Assembly: GCF_001512295.1 (NCBI RefSeq)
Contig: NZ_LNUP01000018.1
Location: 107,968-171,967 of the forward strand
Length of the DNA: 64,000 nt
Direction: 5' to 3'
Source of the DNA: Pseudomonas sp. EpS/L25
GTDB taxonomy: Bacteria; Pseudomonadota; Gammaproteobacteria; Pseudomonadales; Pseudomonadaceae
How positions within the stretch are numbered: the stretch's first letter is position 1; each line of letters opens with the position of its first letter. Made by a program: the position numbers and the translations under genes. Shown one piece after another: positions 20,153 to 32,211 of this stretch. The notes below the pieces were generated by a model that was given only the letters and a program-made list of their open reading frames with translations, was not told the DNA's origin and searched no databases.

Positions 20153-22300
20153 ATGATTTTCGAAGGCAAAGCCCTTTCGGTGCGCGACGTGGAGGACGGC
20201 ATCGCCGAACTTCGCTTCGACCTCCAAGGCGAATCGGTCAACAAGTTCAGCGCCATCACCCTGCGCGAATTCCGCCAGGCCGTGGATGCCCTGAAAGCCC
20301 ACGCCGGCCTGCGCGGCGTCATCGTCACCAGCGGCAAGGACGTCTTCATCGTCGGCGCCGACATCACCGAATTCGTCGAGATGTTCAGCCGGCCGACCGA
20401 AGAGCTGCAGGCCGGCATCGCCGAGATCAACCGCATCTTCAACGACTTCGAAGATCTGCCGGTGCCTACCGTGGCCGCCGTGGGCGGCATCGCCCTGGGC
20501 GGTGGTTGCGAGATGACCCTGGCCGCCGACTACCGGGTGCTGAGCACCGCGGCGCGCATCGGCCTGCCGGAAGTCAAGCTGGGCATCTACCCGGGCTGGG
20601 GCGGCACCGTGCGCCTGCCGCGCCTGATCGGTAGCGATAACGCCATCGAATGGATTGCCTCCGGCAAGGAAAACGATGCGGCGACCGCCCTCAAGGTCGG
20701 CGTGGCCGATGCCGTGGTGGCTCCCGAGCACCTGTTCGACGCCGCGCTGGACCTGGTCCGCCGCGCCGCTGCCGGCGAGCTGGACTACAAGGCCAAGCGC
20801 AAGCCCAAGCTGGAGAAGCTGCAGCTCAACACCATCGAAGCCATGATGGCCTTCGAATCGGCCAAGGGCTTCGTCGCCGGCCAGGCCGGCCCGCACTATC
20901 CGGCGCCGCTGGAAGCCATCAAGTCGATCCAGAAGTCCGCCAACTACGGTCGCGACAAGGCCCTGGAGGTGGAGGGCGCGGGCTTCGCCAAGATGGCCCA
21001 GACCTCGGTCTCCGCCAGCCTGGTCGGCCTGTTCCTCAACGACCAGGCGCTCAAGCGCAAGGCCAAGGGACTGGAGAAGCTGGCCGCGCCGGTCAAGCTG
21101 GCCAGCGTGCTGGGCGCCGGCATCATGGGTGGCGGCATCGCCTACCAGTCCGCGCTCAAGGGCACCCCGATCCTGATGAAGGACATTCGCGACGAAGCCC
21201 TGGAGCTGGGGCTGAGCGAAGCCAGCAAGCTGCTCAACAAACGCGTCGAGAAGGGCCGCCTGGAGCCGGCGAAGATGGCCGAGGCGCTCAACCGCATCCG
21301 CCCGACGCTGTCCTATGGCGACTTCAAGAGTGTCGACCTGGTGGTCGAGGCCGTGGTCGAGAATCCCAAGGTCAAGCAGGCCGTGCTGGCCGAAGTGGAA
21401 GGCCAGGTGCGCGAGGACGCCATCCTCACCTCCAACACCTCCACCATCTCCATCAGCCTGCTGGCCCAGGCGCTCAAGCGTCCGGAAAACTTCTGCGGCA
21501 TGCACTTCTTCAACCCGGTGCACATGATGCCCCTGGTCGAGGTGATCCGCGGCGAGAAGACCAGCGAGAAGGCCATCGCCACCACCGTGGCCTATGCCCG
21601 CCAGATGGGCAAGAACCCCATCGTGGTCAACGACTGCCCCGGCTTCCTGGTCAACCGCATCCTCTTCCCGTATTTCGGCGGCTTCGCCGCGCTGCTGGCC
21701 CAGGGCGCCGATTTCCAACGGGTCGACCGGTTGATGGAGAAATTCGGCTGGCCCATGGGCCCGGCCTACCTGATGGACGTGGTCGGCATGGATACCGCCC
21801 ACCACGCTCGCGACGTCATGGCCGAGGGCTTCCCCGAGCGCATGAAGGAAAGTCGCAAGACCGCGGTGGACGCCCTTTACGAAGCCCAGCGCTTCGGCCA
21901 GAAGAACGGCAAGGGCTTCTACGTCTACGAGACCGACAAGAAGGGCAAGCCGAAGAAGGTCGCCGATCCGGCCGTGGCCGAGGTGCTGGCGCCGGTCACC
22001 TACGAACAGCGTGAGTTCACCGACGAGGAAATCGTCGAGCGCATGATGGTACCGCTGTGCCTGGAAGCCGTGCGCTGCCTGGAAGACGGCATCGTCGACA
22101 GTGCCGCCGAGGCCGACATGGGCCTGATCTACGGCATCGGCTTCCCGCCCTTCCGCGGGGGCGCGCTGCGCTACATCGACAGCCTCGGCGTGGCCGAATT
22201 CGTCGCCATGGCCGACAAGTATGCCGACCTCGGGCCGCTGTACCACCCGACCCCCAAACTTCGCGAAATGGCCGCCGCCGGCCAGCGCTTCTTTGGTTGA
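20153..22300 (+). CDS. fadB: fatty acid oxidation complex subunit alpha FadB
   Basis: Multifunctional beta-oxidation enzyme: enoyl-CoA hydratase/isomerase plus 3-hydroxyacyl-CoA dehydrogenase; forms the alpha2-beta2 complex with FadA. 715 residues, the usual size. The N-terminal crotonase domain has [20 protein letters not shown] and the oxyanion-hole region [13 protein letters not shown]. The central NAD-binding domain begins [14 protein letters not shown], followed by NTSTISIS and [16 protein letters not shown] with the dehydrogenase His. It heads the fadBA operon, 18 bases before fadA. Confidence 0.97.
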   Translation: MIFEGKALSVRDVEDGIAELRFDLQGESVNKFSAITLREFRQAVDALKAHAGLRGVIVTSGKDVFIVGADITEFVEMFSRPTEELQAGIAEINRIFNDFEDLPVPTVAAVGGIALGGGCEMTLAADYRVLSTAARIGLPEVKLGIYPGWGGTVRLPRLIGSDNAIEWIASGKENDAATALKVGVADAVVAPEHLFDAALDLVRRAAAGELDYKAKRKPKLEKLQLNTIEAMMAFESAKGFVAGQAGPHYPAPLEAIKSIQKSANYGRDKALEVEGAGFAKMAQTSVSASLVGLFLNDQALKRKAKGLEKLAAPVKLASVLGAGIMGGGIAYQSALKGTPILMKDIRDEALELGLSEASKLLNKRVEKGRLEPAKMAEALNRIRPTLSYGDFKSVDLVVEAVVENPKVKQAVLAEVEGQVREDAILTSNTSTISISLLAQALKRPENFCGMHFFNPVHMMPLVEVIRGEKTSEKAIATTVAYARQMGKNPIVVNDCPGFLVNRILFPYFGGFAALLAQGADFQRVDRLMEKFGWPMGPAYLMDVVGMDTAHHARDVMAEGFPERMKESRKTAVDALYEAQRFGQKNGKGFYVYETDKKGKPKKVADPAVAEVLAPVTYEQREFTDEEIVERMMVPLCLEAVRCLEDGIVDSAAEADMGLIYGIGFPPFRGGALRYIDSLGVAEFVAMADKYADLGPLYHPTPKLREMAAAGQRFFG

Positions 22301-23497
<1,197 letters not shown>

Positions 23498-23517
23498 TCC
23501 GCGGCGTGCGTCATCCG

Positions 23518-23556
23518 ACCGGGGCGCCCCCAGGGCTGCCCCGGTTTTCTTTTTTC
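23518..23556 (+). terminator. rho-independent terminator of fadBA
   Basis: ACCGGGGC (23518-23525) pairs with GCCCCGGT (23538-23545), followed by a T-rich run (TTTCTTTTTT). It lies 20 bases after the fadA stop. Confidence 0.8.
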
Positions 23557-23566
23557 GAGGTGGAAC

Positions 23567-23818
23567 ATGGCATTGCAGACGGGACTCTACCGGCACTACA
23601 AAGGTCAGCAGTATCGGGTGCTGGGTCTGGCCCGGCATTCCGAGACCGAGGAAGAGCTGGTGATCTATCAGGCGCTGTATGGCGAATATGGTCTCTGGGC
23701 CCGGCCCCTGAGCATGTTTCGCGAGAGCGTCCAGGTGGATGGCGAGCAGGTGCCGCGCTTCGCGCTGATCAGCGTCGAAGCCGATCCCTTGGGTCTGGAA
23801 GCCAAGACCCAGCCTTGA
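23567..23818 (+). CDS. DUF1653 family protein
   Basis: 83-residue small protein of the DUF1653 family, recognised from GLYRHYKGQQYRVLGLARHSETEEELVIYQ and the following LWARPLSMFRE. Family members are short, beta-rich, SH3-like in appearance and of unknown function. The start follows a strong GAGGTGG. It lies between fadA and topA, the same place as in P. aeruginosa. The topA promoter -35 overlaps its stop codon. Confidence 0.85.
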   Translation: MALQTGLYRHYKGQQYRVLGLARHSETEEELVIYQALYGEYGLWARPLSMFRESVQVDGEQVPRFALISVEADPLGLEAKTQP

Positions 23819-23842
23819 CCTTGCCGACATCGCCACTATATA
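23815..23842 (+). promoter_or_regulatory. putative topA promoter
   Basis: TTGACC at 23815-23820, overlapping the DUF1653 stop, is 16 bp from TATATA at 23837-23842. The AT-only stretch CTATATATAG is unusual in this GC-rich sequence and suits a supercoiling-sensitive promoter; that role is inference. Confidence 0.5.
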
Positions 23843-23967
23843 TAGCGGTGCCGCGTTGGCCGACCGCCCCCGGCGCACCAGATTGATGTCGGTCTGGTCC
23901 TCCATTCGCCTTTATGGCGCTCGCCTTTCGCTCGCTCATCGCCTTCAAGCAGGAATCTGACTCTCCC

Positions 23968-26574
23968 ATGGGTAAATCGCTGGTCATCGTGGAATCCCCG
24001 GCCAAGGCCAAGACCATCAACAAGTATCTGGGCAACCAGTACGTGGTGAAGTCGAGCATCGGCCACATCCGCGACCTCCCCACCAGCGGCGCCGGCACCG
24101 CCAAGGAGCCCGCCGCCAAGACGCGCAAGACCGCCGCCGAGGCGCCCGCGCTGTCACCCAAGGAAAAGGCCCGGCGCCAACTGTTCGCCCGCATGGGCGT
24201 CGACCCCGAGCACGGCTGGAAGGCGCACTACGAGATCCTGCCCGGCAAGGAAAAGGTGATCGAGGAACTGCGCCGCCTGGCCAAGGACGCCGACACCGTC
24301 TATCTCGCAACCGACTTGGACCGCGAAGGGGAGGCCATCGCCTGGCACCTGCGGGAGGCCATCGGTGGCGACGACTCGCGCTACAAGCGCGTGGTCTTCA
24401 ACGAGATCACCAAGAAGGCCATCCAAGAGGCCTTCTCCCGGCCCGGCGAGCTGGACATCAATCGCGTCAACGCCCAGCAGGCACGCCGCTTCCTCGATCG
24501 CGTGGTCGGCTACATGGTCTCGCCGCTGTTGTGGTCGAAGATCGCCCGTGGCCTGTCCGCCGGTCGCGTGCAGTCGGTGGCGGTCAAGCTGGTGGTGGAG
24601 CGCGAGCGCGAGATCCGTGCCTTCGTGCCCGAGGAATACTGGGAGATCCATGCCGACCTGGCCACGCCGAAGAAGGCCCAGGTGCGCTTCGAGGTGGTAC
24701 GCGAGAAGGGCGAGGCGTTCAAGCCGCTGAACGAAGCCCAGGCCAAGGCGGCCCTGGCCCAGCTGGAGAAGGCTGCCTATCGCATCGCCAAGCGCGAGGA
24801 CAAGCCGACCAGCAGCAAGCCCTCCGCCCCCTTCATCACCTCCACCCTGCAGCAGGCGGCGAGCAATCGCCTCGGCTTCGGCGTGAAGAAGACCATGATG
24901 ATGGCCCAGCGTCTCTACGAGGCTGGCTATATCACCTACATGCGTACCGACTCGACCAACCTGTCGGGCGACGCCATCGCCATGGCTCGCGGCTACATCG
25001 AAAGCGAATTCGGCAAGCAGTACCTGCCGGAGAAGGCCAACGTCTACGGCAGCCGCGAAGGTGCCCAGGAGGCCCACGAGGCCATCCGGCCGTCCGACGT
25101 CAACGTCAAGCCCAACAGCCTGTCGGGCATGGAGCGGGACGCCGAGCGCCTGTACGAGCTGATCTGGCGCCAGTTCCTGGCCTGCCAGATGCCGCCGGCC
25201 GAATACCTGTCCACCACGGTCACTGCCACAGCCGGCGACTTCGAGCTGCGCGCCCGTGGCCGTATCCTCAAGTTCGACGGCTATACCCGGGTGCTGCCGC
25301 AGCAGAGCAAGCCGGGCGACGACGACGTCCTGCCCGAGATGAAGCAGGGCGAGGATCTGGGCCTGATCAAGCTCGACCCGAGCCAGCACTTCACCAAGCC
25401 GCCGGCGCGCTTCTCCGAAGCCAGCCTGGTCAAGGAGCTGGAGAAGCGCGGCATCGGCCGGCCGTCGACCTATGCCGCCATCATTTCCACCATCCAGGAT
25501 CGTGGCTACGTGACGGTACACAATCGCCGTTTCTATGCCGAGAAGATGGGCGACATCGTCACCGATCGACTCAACGAAAGCTTCGCCAACCTGATGGACT
25601 TCGGCTTCACCGCCAGCATGGAAGGCAACCTGGACAACGTCGCCCAGGGTGAGCGGGACTGGAAGAACCTGCTCGACGAGTTCTATGGCGACTTCAAGCA
25701 GAAGCTGGAAACCGCCGAGGCGGGCGAGAAGGGCATGCGTGCCAACCAGCCGACCCTGACCGACATTCCCTGCCAGCTCTGCGGCCGGCCGATGATGATC
25801 CGCACCGCCTCCACCGGCGTCTTCCTCGGCTGCTCGGGCTACGCCCTGCCGCCCAAGGAACGTTGCAAGGCCACCATCAACCTGGTGCCGGGCGACGAGA
25901 TCGCCGAGGACGACGAGGGTGAGTCCGAGTCCCTGGTCCTGCGCGGCAAGCACCGTTGCCCCATCTGCAGCACCGCGATGGATGCCTATCTGATCGACGA
26001 GCACCGCAAGCTGCACGTCTGCGGCAATAACCCGGACTGCCCTGGCTACGAGATCGAAGAGGGCAGCTATCGCATCAAGGGCTACGAAGGCCCCTCGCTG
26101 GAATGCGACAAGTGCGGCAGCGAGATGCAGCTCAAGACCGGTCGTTTCGGCAAGTTCTTCGGCTGTACCAACCCGGCCTGCAAGAACACCCGCAAGCTGC
26201 TCAAGAACGGCGAGCCGGCCCCGCCGAAGATGGACGCGGTACCCATGCCGGAGCTGCGCTGCGAGAAGGTCGACGACACCTATGTGCTACGCGACGGCGC
26301 CTCGGGGCTGTTCCTGGCCGCCAGTGGTTTTCCGAAGAATCGCGAGACCCGTGCGCCGTTGGTCAGCGAGTTGCTGCCCCATCGCGACGAGATCGATCCC
26401 AAGTACCATTATCTGCTCAGTGCCCCGGTGAAGGATTCCGAAGGCCGGCCGGCGGTGATCCGCTTCAGCCGCAAGACCAAGGAGCAGTACGTACAGACCG
26501 AGGTCGAGGGCAAGCCAACCGGCTGGAAGGCCTTCTACGACGGCAAGAAGTGGCAGGTGGAAGAGAAGCGCTGA
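23968..26574 (+). CDS. topA: DNA topoisomerase I TopA
   Basis: Type IA topoisomerase that relaxes negative supercoils. 868 residues. The Toprim domain opens the protein ([19 protein letters not shown]) with the acidic [13 protein letters not shown]. The active-site Tyr is in [11 protein letters not shown]. Three C-terminal tetra-cysteine zinc ribbons follow, around CQLCGRP...[12 protein letters not shown]...CPGY and CDKCGSEM...CTNPAC. I chose ATG 23968 over 23914 because [10 protein letters not shown] is the conserved family start and AGGA lies upstream. Confidence 0.96.
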   Translation: MGKSLVIVESPAKAKTINKYLGNQYVVKSSIGHIRDLPTSGAGTAKEPAAKTRKTAAEAPALSPKEKARRQLFARMGVDPEHGWKAHYEILPGKEKVIEELRRLAKDADTVYLATDLDREGEAIAWHLREAIGGDDSRYKRVVFNEITKKAIQEAFSRPGELDINRVNAQQARRFLDRVVGYMVSPLLWSKIARGLSAGRVQSVAVKLVVEREREIRAFVPEEYWEIHADLATPKKAQVRFEVVREKGEAFKPLNEAQAKAALAQLEKAAYRIAKREDKPTSSKPSAPFITSTLQQAASNRLGFGVKKTMMMAQRLYEAGYITYMRTDSTNLSGDAIAMARGYIESEFGKQYLPEKANVYGSREGAQEAHEAIRPSDVNVKPNSLSGMERDAERLYELIWRQFLACQMPPAEYLSTTVTATAGDFELRARGRILKFDGYTRVLPQQSKPGDDDVLPEMKQGEDLGLIKLDPSQHFTKPPARFSEASLVKELEKRGIGRPSTYAAIISTIQDRGYVTVHNRRFYAEKMGDIVTDRLNESFANLMDFGFTASMEGNLDNVAQGERDWKNLLDEFYGDFKQKLETAEAGEKGMRANQPTLTDIPCQLCGRPMMIRTASTGVFLGCSGYALPPKERCKATINLVPGDEIAEDDEGESESLVLRGKHRCPICSTAMDAYLIDEHRKLHVCGNNPDCPGYEIEEGSYRIKGYEGPSLECDKCGSEMQLKTGRFGKFFGCTNPACKNTRKLLKNGEPAPPKMDAVPMPELRCEKVDDTYVLRDGASGLFLAASGFPKNRETRAPLVSELLPHRDEIDPKYHYLLSAPVKDSEGRPAVIRFSRKTKEQYVQTEVEGKPTGWKAFYDGKKWQVEEKR

Positions 26575-26602
26575 GGCCAGTCGGCCCCGGCGGGAGATAG
26601 CC

Positions 26603-26620
26603 GACCGGCGCGCGCCGGTC
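26603..26620 (+). promoter_or_regulatory. perfect 18-bp hairpin before the 26634 gene
   Basis: GACCGGCGCGCGCCGGTC is a perfect self-complement immediately upstream of the ribosome site (AGGAGAGG) of the next gene. No T-run follows, so it is not a standard terminator. It might limit translation or read-through from topA; this is inference. Confidence 0.35.
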
Positions 26621-26633
26621 GTAGGAGAGGGCC

Positions 26634-27152
26634 ATGGCCAACGAGCGTTACACCCGCACCAACCAGAAGCTGTATTTCGCCGGCCTGGCCTTGGAAAGCT
26701 GGCGTGCCGCTCTCGCCGCGCCCTCGGCGCAAAGCCAGGGGCGCATCATGGCCGAGCGTGAAGCCTGCCTGTTCCACCTGCAGGGTGCGCTGCTGGGTCT
26801 CTGCCAGGAAGTGGCCGGCTTCTACCGCCACCCCACCATGGACGCTACCTCACTGGCCACTCATCTGGCACCCGAGCCCCTGGCTAGCGCGCCCAGCCCC
26901 GAGATGGGCGAGCTGGTCGAACTGGCCGGTAATCCGGAAACCTGGCTGGCGCGGTTGATCGCCGAATACCAGCGCCTGCTGCAACCGCCCCAGGCACCTC
27001 GGCGGCCCAAGCAGGACCCGACGCTGCCGCTGATCGAGGCGGTGAGCCTGGAGCCTGCCGAGCCGGAGTTGGGTCTCGAAGAAGTGGAAGCCTGGCGGGA
27101 AAGCCTCAAGCGGACGGCGCTCAGATTCCGCGGCGCCATGACGGAGTGGTAG
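26634..27152 (+). CDS. DUF6586-like conserved Pseudomonas protein
   Basis: 172-residue protein with a helical N-terminal half (RTNQKLYFAGLALESW..., EREACLFHLQGALLGLCQEVAGFYR) and a Pro/Ala-rich middle. I place it in the DUF6586 group from memory and position after topA. No catalytic motif, signal or membrane segment is seen. It may be a small regulator or scaffold; function unknown. Start supported by TAGGAGAGGGCC. Confidence 0.65.
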   Translation: MANERYTRTNQKLYFAGLALESWRAALAAPSAQSQGRIMAEREACLFHLQGALLGLCQEVAGFYRHPTMDATSLATHLAPEPLASAPSPEMGELVELAGNPETWLARLIAEYQRLLQPPQAPRRPKQDPTLPLIEAVSLEPAEPELGLEEVEAWRESLKRTALRFRGAMTEW

Positions 27153-27198
27153 GGTTAGCGTCCTCGCAACTCCTTGGAGGCCAGCCTAGAGTGCGGCA

Positions 27199-27217
27199 GG
27201 CAAGGCATCGCCTTGCC
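27199..27217 (+). promoter_or_regulatory. hairpin in the 27153-27443 intergenic region
   Basis: GGCAAGGC-ATC-GCCTTGCC, an 8-bp perfect stem 47 bases after the DUF6586-like gene, without a clear T-run. It may be a weak terminator. The rest of this 291-bp gap shows no gene or recognised site. Confidence 0.4.
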
Positions 27218-27443
27218 AGACCGCCCGTTTCCAGCGACATTGTCATTTCGCGTTCGTTGTGCGCGCCGCGCCGCCTGGCAACCCCTGCCCTGACGAAGCG
27301 CGCATCGCCCAGGAATTCCCGCTAAGCTTCACGCGAAGGTCCCGGTACGTCGCTCGCCCTGCAGGCCATCGAAAAAGACTCTGGCAGTCCAGCCTCTCAG
27401 ACCCCACGCTGTTACACTATCCGCTTAGCTGTGGAGATACTGA

Positions 27444-27680
27444 ATGACTACTGCCTACCTGGAAATCGTTGAACTCTCCGATGGTCGCATCGTATTGCGC
27501 CGTGCGGACGATGAGGAAGCGCTCGTCACCCTGGAGTTTTCCAGCGATGCCAAGGATTTCCTGCATGGCCAACAGGTGGAGGTGGCCAAGGCCATGTTCA
27601 ATCTGGGCGTGCAAATGGCCGGTCGGCTGGCTGAAGGCGACAGCCTCCAGCGCGACGATCAACCTCGCGTCCTGCACTGA
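27444..27680 (+). CDS. conserved small hypothetical protein
   Basis: 78 residues, acidic, beginning MTTAYLEIVELSDGRIVLRRAD with GGAGATAC before the ATG. The first half looks like a beta hairpin and the second (KDFLHGQQVEVAKAMFNLGVQMAGRL) a single amphipathic helix. The position beside sulA-lexA matches a hypothetical gene in P. aeruginosa. No function can be given. It is convergent with sulA. Confidence 0.7.
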   Translation: MTTAYLEIVELSDGRIVLRRADDEEALVTLEFSSDAKDFLHGQQVEVAKAMFNLGVQMAGRLAEGDSLQRDDQPRVLH

Positions 27681-27741
27681 TTTCCGGTCCCGGCATCCCG
27701 GATCAGGATGTCGCCTCTCCCTGACCAGCGCTCCACTCGGT

Positions 27742-28242
27742 TCAGGCGAATCTGACGTTCAGGCTCTGACTGTTGCCCTGGGCTGCCGCCTGCGCCAATT
27801 GCTGCTTGCCCGCATCGCTCAGGTCATGCAGCCAACTGATCACCGTATGGCTTTGCCCCTTGCGCAGCACTTCGCAGGCCAGTTGCAGGGTCTTGGCGGA
27901 GCTCGGGGTCTGCAACAGCAGTACGCGCTCCTTGTTCAGATGGGTGCTGCGCAGCCAGGCGTTGCTCAGCAGCGAAGGCGGGGTGACCAGGGTCAGCCAA
28001 CGGGCATCGTCCTTCTCGCTGAGTTGCCGCAAGATCGGGGCCAGCAGTTGCAGGCACTGCTCCTGGCTACCATGCAAGGACATTTCGCTGAAGGTGTCAG
28101 GCAGGGGCGCTACCGGCCTTTCCCGAACGGGTTTGCCGGGCTTGGGCAGGAAGGCGGTCAGCTCCTGCAGCAAGACCGTGGGCGCCAGGTCCAGCTCTTG
28201 AACGGATGGGCGCGGTGTATCGAACATCAGGGGAAATTGCAT
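27742..28242 (-). CDS. sulA: SOS cell division inhibitor SulA
   Basis: Blocks FtsZ assembly during DNA damage. 166 residues. The central domain has a RecA-like fold without ATP-binding residues: RWLTLVTPPSLLSNAWLRS, then VLLLQTP and QSHTVISWLHDLSDAG. A strong AGGAGGTC precedes ATG 28242. It lies downstream of lexA on the same strand, as in the Pseudomonas lexA-sulA operon. No LexA box was found in the 322 bp between, so expression likely depends on the lexA promoter reading through repeat copy 5. Confidence 0.88.
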   Translation of the reverse strand: MQFPLMFDTPRPSVQELDLAPTVLLQELTAFLPKPGKPVRERPVAPLPDTFSEMSLHGSQEQCLQLLAPILRQLSEKDDARWLTLVTPPSLLSNAWLRSTHLNKERVLLLQTPSSAKTLQLACEVLRKGQSHTVISWLHDLSDAGKQQLAQAAAQGNSQSLNVRFA

Positions 28243-28415
28243 GGTGACCTCCTGGAGGCGACTCGATCAATCCACTCGACGTCCGTGCCACTGCTACGGG
28301 ACGTCACTGTTCTCCGGCCTGGTCTTGAGCGCTTTCTGGAGCGCGAAACTATCCCCCCGATCAAGACTTCGGCGTTGATGGTGCTGGTTGAAGAGGGCTG
28401 GCAGTGAGCCAGCCT

Positions 28416-28559
28416 TAGAGCCTGTTCAAAATCTGCTGCGCGTCGGCCAAACCGCGTTGAAAATGACTTCGGAATGCTCATTTACCACTCGTAAACTCCG
28501 CTTCCTCAGCCATTTTCGCCTTGTTTGGCTCTAGCTCGCGAGATTATGAATAGGCTCTT
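28416..28559 (+). repeat. dispersed stop-adjacent repeat, copy 5 (short form) inside lexA-sulA
   Basis: Left arm AGAGCCTGTTCAAAATCTGC at 28417, right arm ending TATGAATAGGCTCT, five bases from the lexA stop. It is nearly identical in size and core to copy 1 (TTTACCACTCGTAAA). It sits between two co-transcribed genes. Confidence 0.92.
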
Positions 28560-28564
28560 AGAGG

Positions 28565-29176
28565 TTAGCGGCGGATAACGCCGACGCTTAACCCTTCGAT
28601 GGCGAACTCCTGGGTGGAAAGATCGACCTCGATAGGAGAGAAGTCGGGATTTTCCGCCAACAGGGTGACCTGGTTGCCCGAGCGTTTGAATCTCTTCACG
28701 GTCACCTCGTCGCCCACCCGGGCCACGACGATCTGGCCGTTGTGCACTTCGCGGGTCACGTGGACGGCCAACAGGTCGCCATCGAGGATGCCGACGTCCT
28801 TCATGCTCATGCCCTTGACCTTGAGCAGGTAGTCGGCACGGGGCTGGAAGAAGGCGGGGTTGATGGCGCAGTTCTCCTCGACGTTCTGCTCGGCGAGGAT
28901 GGGCGCACCGGCAGCGACCCGGCCGATGACCGGCAGGCTTTCATCGGCCTTGCGCGAAGTGTCGAGCCCCGGAATCCGAATGCCGCGCGAGGCGCCCGGG
29001 GTCATCTCGATGGCGCCCTTGCGGGCCAGGGCCTTGAGGTGCTCCTCGGCCGCATTCGGCGATTTGAAACCAAGCTCCTGCGCGATCTCGGCGCGGGTGG
29101 GCGGAAAGCCATTGGCTTCGAGGCAACGCTTGATGAAGGCCAGGATCTCGGCTTGTCGCGGTGTCAGTTTCAGCAT
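28565..29176 (-). CDS. lexA: SOS repressor LexA
   Basis: Represses SOS genes; self-cleaves with RecA filaments. 203 residues. An N-terminal winged helix ([20 protein letters not shown] ... [11 protein letters not shown]) is followed by the cleavage site Ala-Gly in GRVAAGAP and the Ser/Lys dyad in [10 protein letters not shown] and EVTVKRF. ATG 29176 was chosen because family alignment starts at MLKLT; longer frames lack homology. Its own promoter carries a LexA box, giving autoregulation. psrA is divergent. Confidence 0.97.
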   Translation of the reverse strand: MLKLTPRQAEILAFIKRCLEANGFPPTRAEIAQELGFKSPNAAEEHLKALARKGAIEMTPGASRGIRIPGLDTSRKADESLPVIGRVAAGAPILAEQNVEENCAINPAFFQPRADYLLKVKGMSMKDVGILDGDLLAVHVTREVHNGQIVVARVGDEVTVKRFKRSGNQVTLLAENPDFSPIEVDLSTQEFAIEGLSVGVIRR

Positions 29177-29202
29177 GATGCACGTCGCGTCGTCTAGTGA
29201 TG

Positions 29203-29218
29203 CTGTGATTATATACAG
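29203..29218 (-). promoter_or_regulatory. LexA (SOS) box over the lexA -10
   Basis: CTGTATATAATCACAG on the minus strand fits CTG-N10-CAG exactly. It contains a TATAAT -10 element, so bound LexA would block RNA polymerase directly. It is 27 bases upstream of the lexA start. Confidence 0.93.
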
Positions 29219-29326
29219 TAACTTCCAGGGGCAAGCAAGACCGCATCCCCAACATCTGATGGCAGGCAGGGGCAAGGGCCCCCGGCGCCTGTCCTGCATC
29301 GTCGAGTGTCGCAAGGGTCGGCGTGA

Positions 29327-29361
29327 TTGACTCGATCGCGTTTGAAACATATGTTTCAAAC
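29327..29361 (+). promoter_or_regulatory. psrA promoter with PsrA operator
   Basis: TTGACT (29327-29332) is 17 bp from TATGTT (29350-29355). A perfect 22-bp palindrome at 29340-29361, centred GAAACATATGTTTC, covers the -10 and contains the GAAAC-N4-GTTTC PsrA pattern. This supports autorepression by PsrA. Confidence 0.85.
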
Positions 29362-29385
29362 GGAATTCTTCAGGTAAGGAAGGTC

Positions 29386-30096
29386 ATGGCCCAGTCGGAT
29401 ACCGTCGAGCGCATCCTGGATGCCGCCGAACAGCTGTTTGCCGAGCGGGGCTTCGCGGAGACCTCGTTGCGGCTGATCACCACCCGGGCCGGCGTCAACC
29501 TGGCCGCCGTCAACTATCACTTCGGCTCCAAGAAGGCGCTGATCCAGGCGGTGTTCTCGCGTTTCCTCGATCCCTTCTGCTTCAACCTGGAACGGGATCT
29601 GGATCAGTGGCAACCCAAGCCGGGGGAGGAGGTGAGCCTGGAGGCGCTGCTCAACCTGCTGGTCGACCACTCGCTGGCCATCAAGCCGCGGCACGGCAAC
29701 GACCTTTCAGTCTTCATGCGGCTGCTCGGCCTGGCCTTCAGCCAGAGCCAGGGTCATCTGCGCAAGTATCTGGAGCAGACCTATGGGCGGGCATTCCGGC
29801 GCTTCCTGTTGCTGGTGAATCGCGCCGTCCCCGAGATCCCGCCGCTGGAGCTGTTCTGGCGCGCGCATTTCATGCTCGGTGCTGCGGTGTTCAGCATGTC
29901 CGGCATCAAGGCACTGCGGGCGATCGGCGAGAACGACTTCGGTGTCGATACCCATACCGATCAGGTGCTGCGGTTGATGGTGCCCTTCCTCGCCACCGGC
30001 ATGCGCGCGCCCACGGCGATGCACGCCCCGGAACTGGCCCAGGCGCAATACCGGCCGCGGCGTCCCGTTGCGGCTGAGACGGCCGAGACCTACTAG
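29386..30096 (+). CDS. psrA: TetR-family regulator PsrA
   Basis: Long-chain fatty-acid-responsive regulator that represses itself and fadBA and activates rpoS in Pseudomonas. 236 residues. The TetR helix-turn-helix lies at about 8-55 (ILDAAEQLFAERGFAETSLRLIT...VNLAAVNYHFGSKKAL); the rest is a ligand domain of helices. ATG 29386 follows AAGGAAGGT. Position next to lexA and the palindrome upstream confirm the identity. fadBA, its known target, lies 7 kb upstream. Confidence 0.95.
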   Translation: MAQSDTVERILDAAEQLFAERGFAETSLRLITTRAGVNLAAVNYHFGSKKALIQAVFSRFLDPFCFNLERDLDQWQPKPGEEVSLEALLNLLVDHSLAIKPRHGNDLSVFMRLLGLAFSQSQGHLRKYLEQTYGRAFRRFLLLVNRAVPEIPPLELFWRAHFMLGAAVFSMSGIKALRAIGENDFGVDTHTDQVLRLMVPFLATGMRAPTAMHAPELAQAQYRPRRPVAAETAETY

Positions 30097-30175
30097 GCTG
30101 CGAGGCCGGTCATGCCTGGGGTAAGCTTGCGTCCCTTTCCCGGCCACTGCGCCGGAGCATTCGGACGAGGTACCC

Positions 30176-31166
30176 ATGCAAGGCTCCCTGATGGTCGATA
30201 TCGCCGGCACCTGGCTCACCGCCGAGGACCGGCAGTTGCTGCGCCAGCCCCAGGTGGGCGGACTGATCCTGTTCGCCCGCAACATCGAAACTCCAGGACA
30301 GGTACGCGAGCTGTGCCGCAGCATCCGCGCGGTTCGCCCCGACCTGCTACTGGCCGTCGACCAGGAGGGTGGGCGCGTGCAGCGTCTAAGGCGCGATGTG
30401 GTGCGTCTGCCGGCCATGGGGCAGCTCGCCGGTCGTGCGGACAGTGTGCAGCTGGCGCGTCTCTGCGGTTGGTTGATGGCGACCGAGGTCCTGGCGGCGG
30501 GGCTGGATTTCAGCTTCGCTCCGGTACTGGATGTCGACCACCAGCGCAGCCAGGTGATAGGCGCCCGTTCCTTCGGCAGCGCCGACCAGGTGATCGAGCT
30601 GGGTAGTGCCTTCATCGCCGGCATGGGCGACGCCGGCATGGCCGCTACTGGCAAGCACTTTCCCGGTCATGGCTGGGCGGAGGCCGATTCCCATTACGCC
30701 ATCCCCACCGACGAACGTGATCTGGAGACCCTCAGGCGCACCGACCTGCGTCCGTTTCAGGCCCTGTTGCCCAAGCTGGGCGGGGTGATGCCCGCCCACG
30801 TCATCTATTCCGCGGTGGATGCCCAGCCGGCCGGTTTCTCGCGACGTTGGCTGCAGGACATCCTGCGCGGCGAGCTGGGGTACCGGGGCGTCATCTTCAG
30901 TGACGACCTCTCTATGGCTGGCGCTCACGTAGCCGGGGATGCCGGTCAGCGCGTCGAGGCGGCCCTCAGCGCTGGGTGCGACATGGCGCTGGTCTGTAAT
31001 GACCGCGGCGCCGCCGAGCTGGCCCTGAGCCGGGCGCAGCAGCTGGGCCTGGCGCCACCGCCGCACCTGGCCAGCATGAGGGCCCATCGCCACGTCGATC
31101 TTGATTATCGGCAGCAGCCGCAGTGGAGCTACACGCTGCAACGGTTGCGCCAGGCTGAACTCATCT

Positions 31167-31168
<2 letters not shown>
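30176..31168 (+). CDS. nagZ: beta-N-acetylglucosaminidase NagZ
   Basis: Cytoplasmic family 3 glycosidase that removes GlcNAc from anhydro-muropeptides in peptidoglycan recycling and so influences AmpR signalling. 330 residues. Substrate-binding loop KHFPGHGWAEADSH and the nucleophile region GVIFSDDLSMAGAH are intact. AVDQEGGRVQRLR is the family N-terminal motif. ATG at 30176 follows GAGGTACC. Repeat copy 6 begins in its stop codon. Confidence 0.96.
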
Positions 31169-32164
<996 letters not shown>

Positions 32165-32211
32165 TGCCGTCCAGCGCCGCGCCCGAGGGCATCCCGGGAG
32201 CGGCGTGATCG

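Noticed and set aside
28243-28415. A second SOS box directly upstream of sulA
   Set aside because: No CTG-N10-CAG match was found on either strand in this interval.
28227-28481. Short frames inside repeats (also 6562-6771, 19223-19423, 31213-31413, 53231-53470) with similar peptides such as GRRAADFEQAL or LTLRASRWLLLP
   Set aside because: Similarity among them comes from the nucleotide repeat itself; frames are not kept over whole copies and lack ribosome sites. Best regarded as repeat-derived artefacts.
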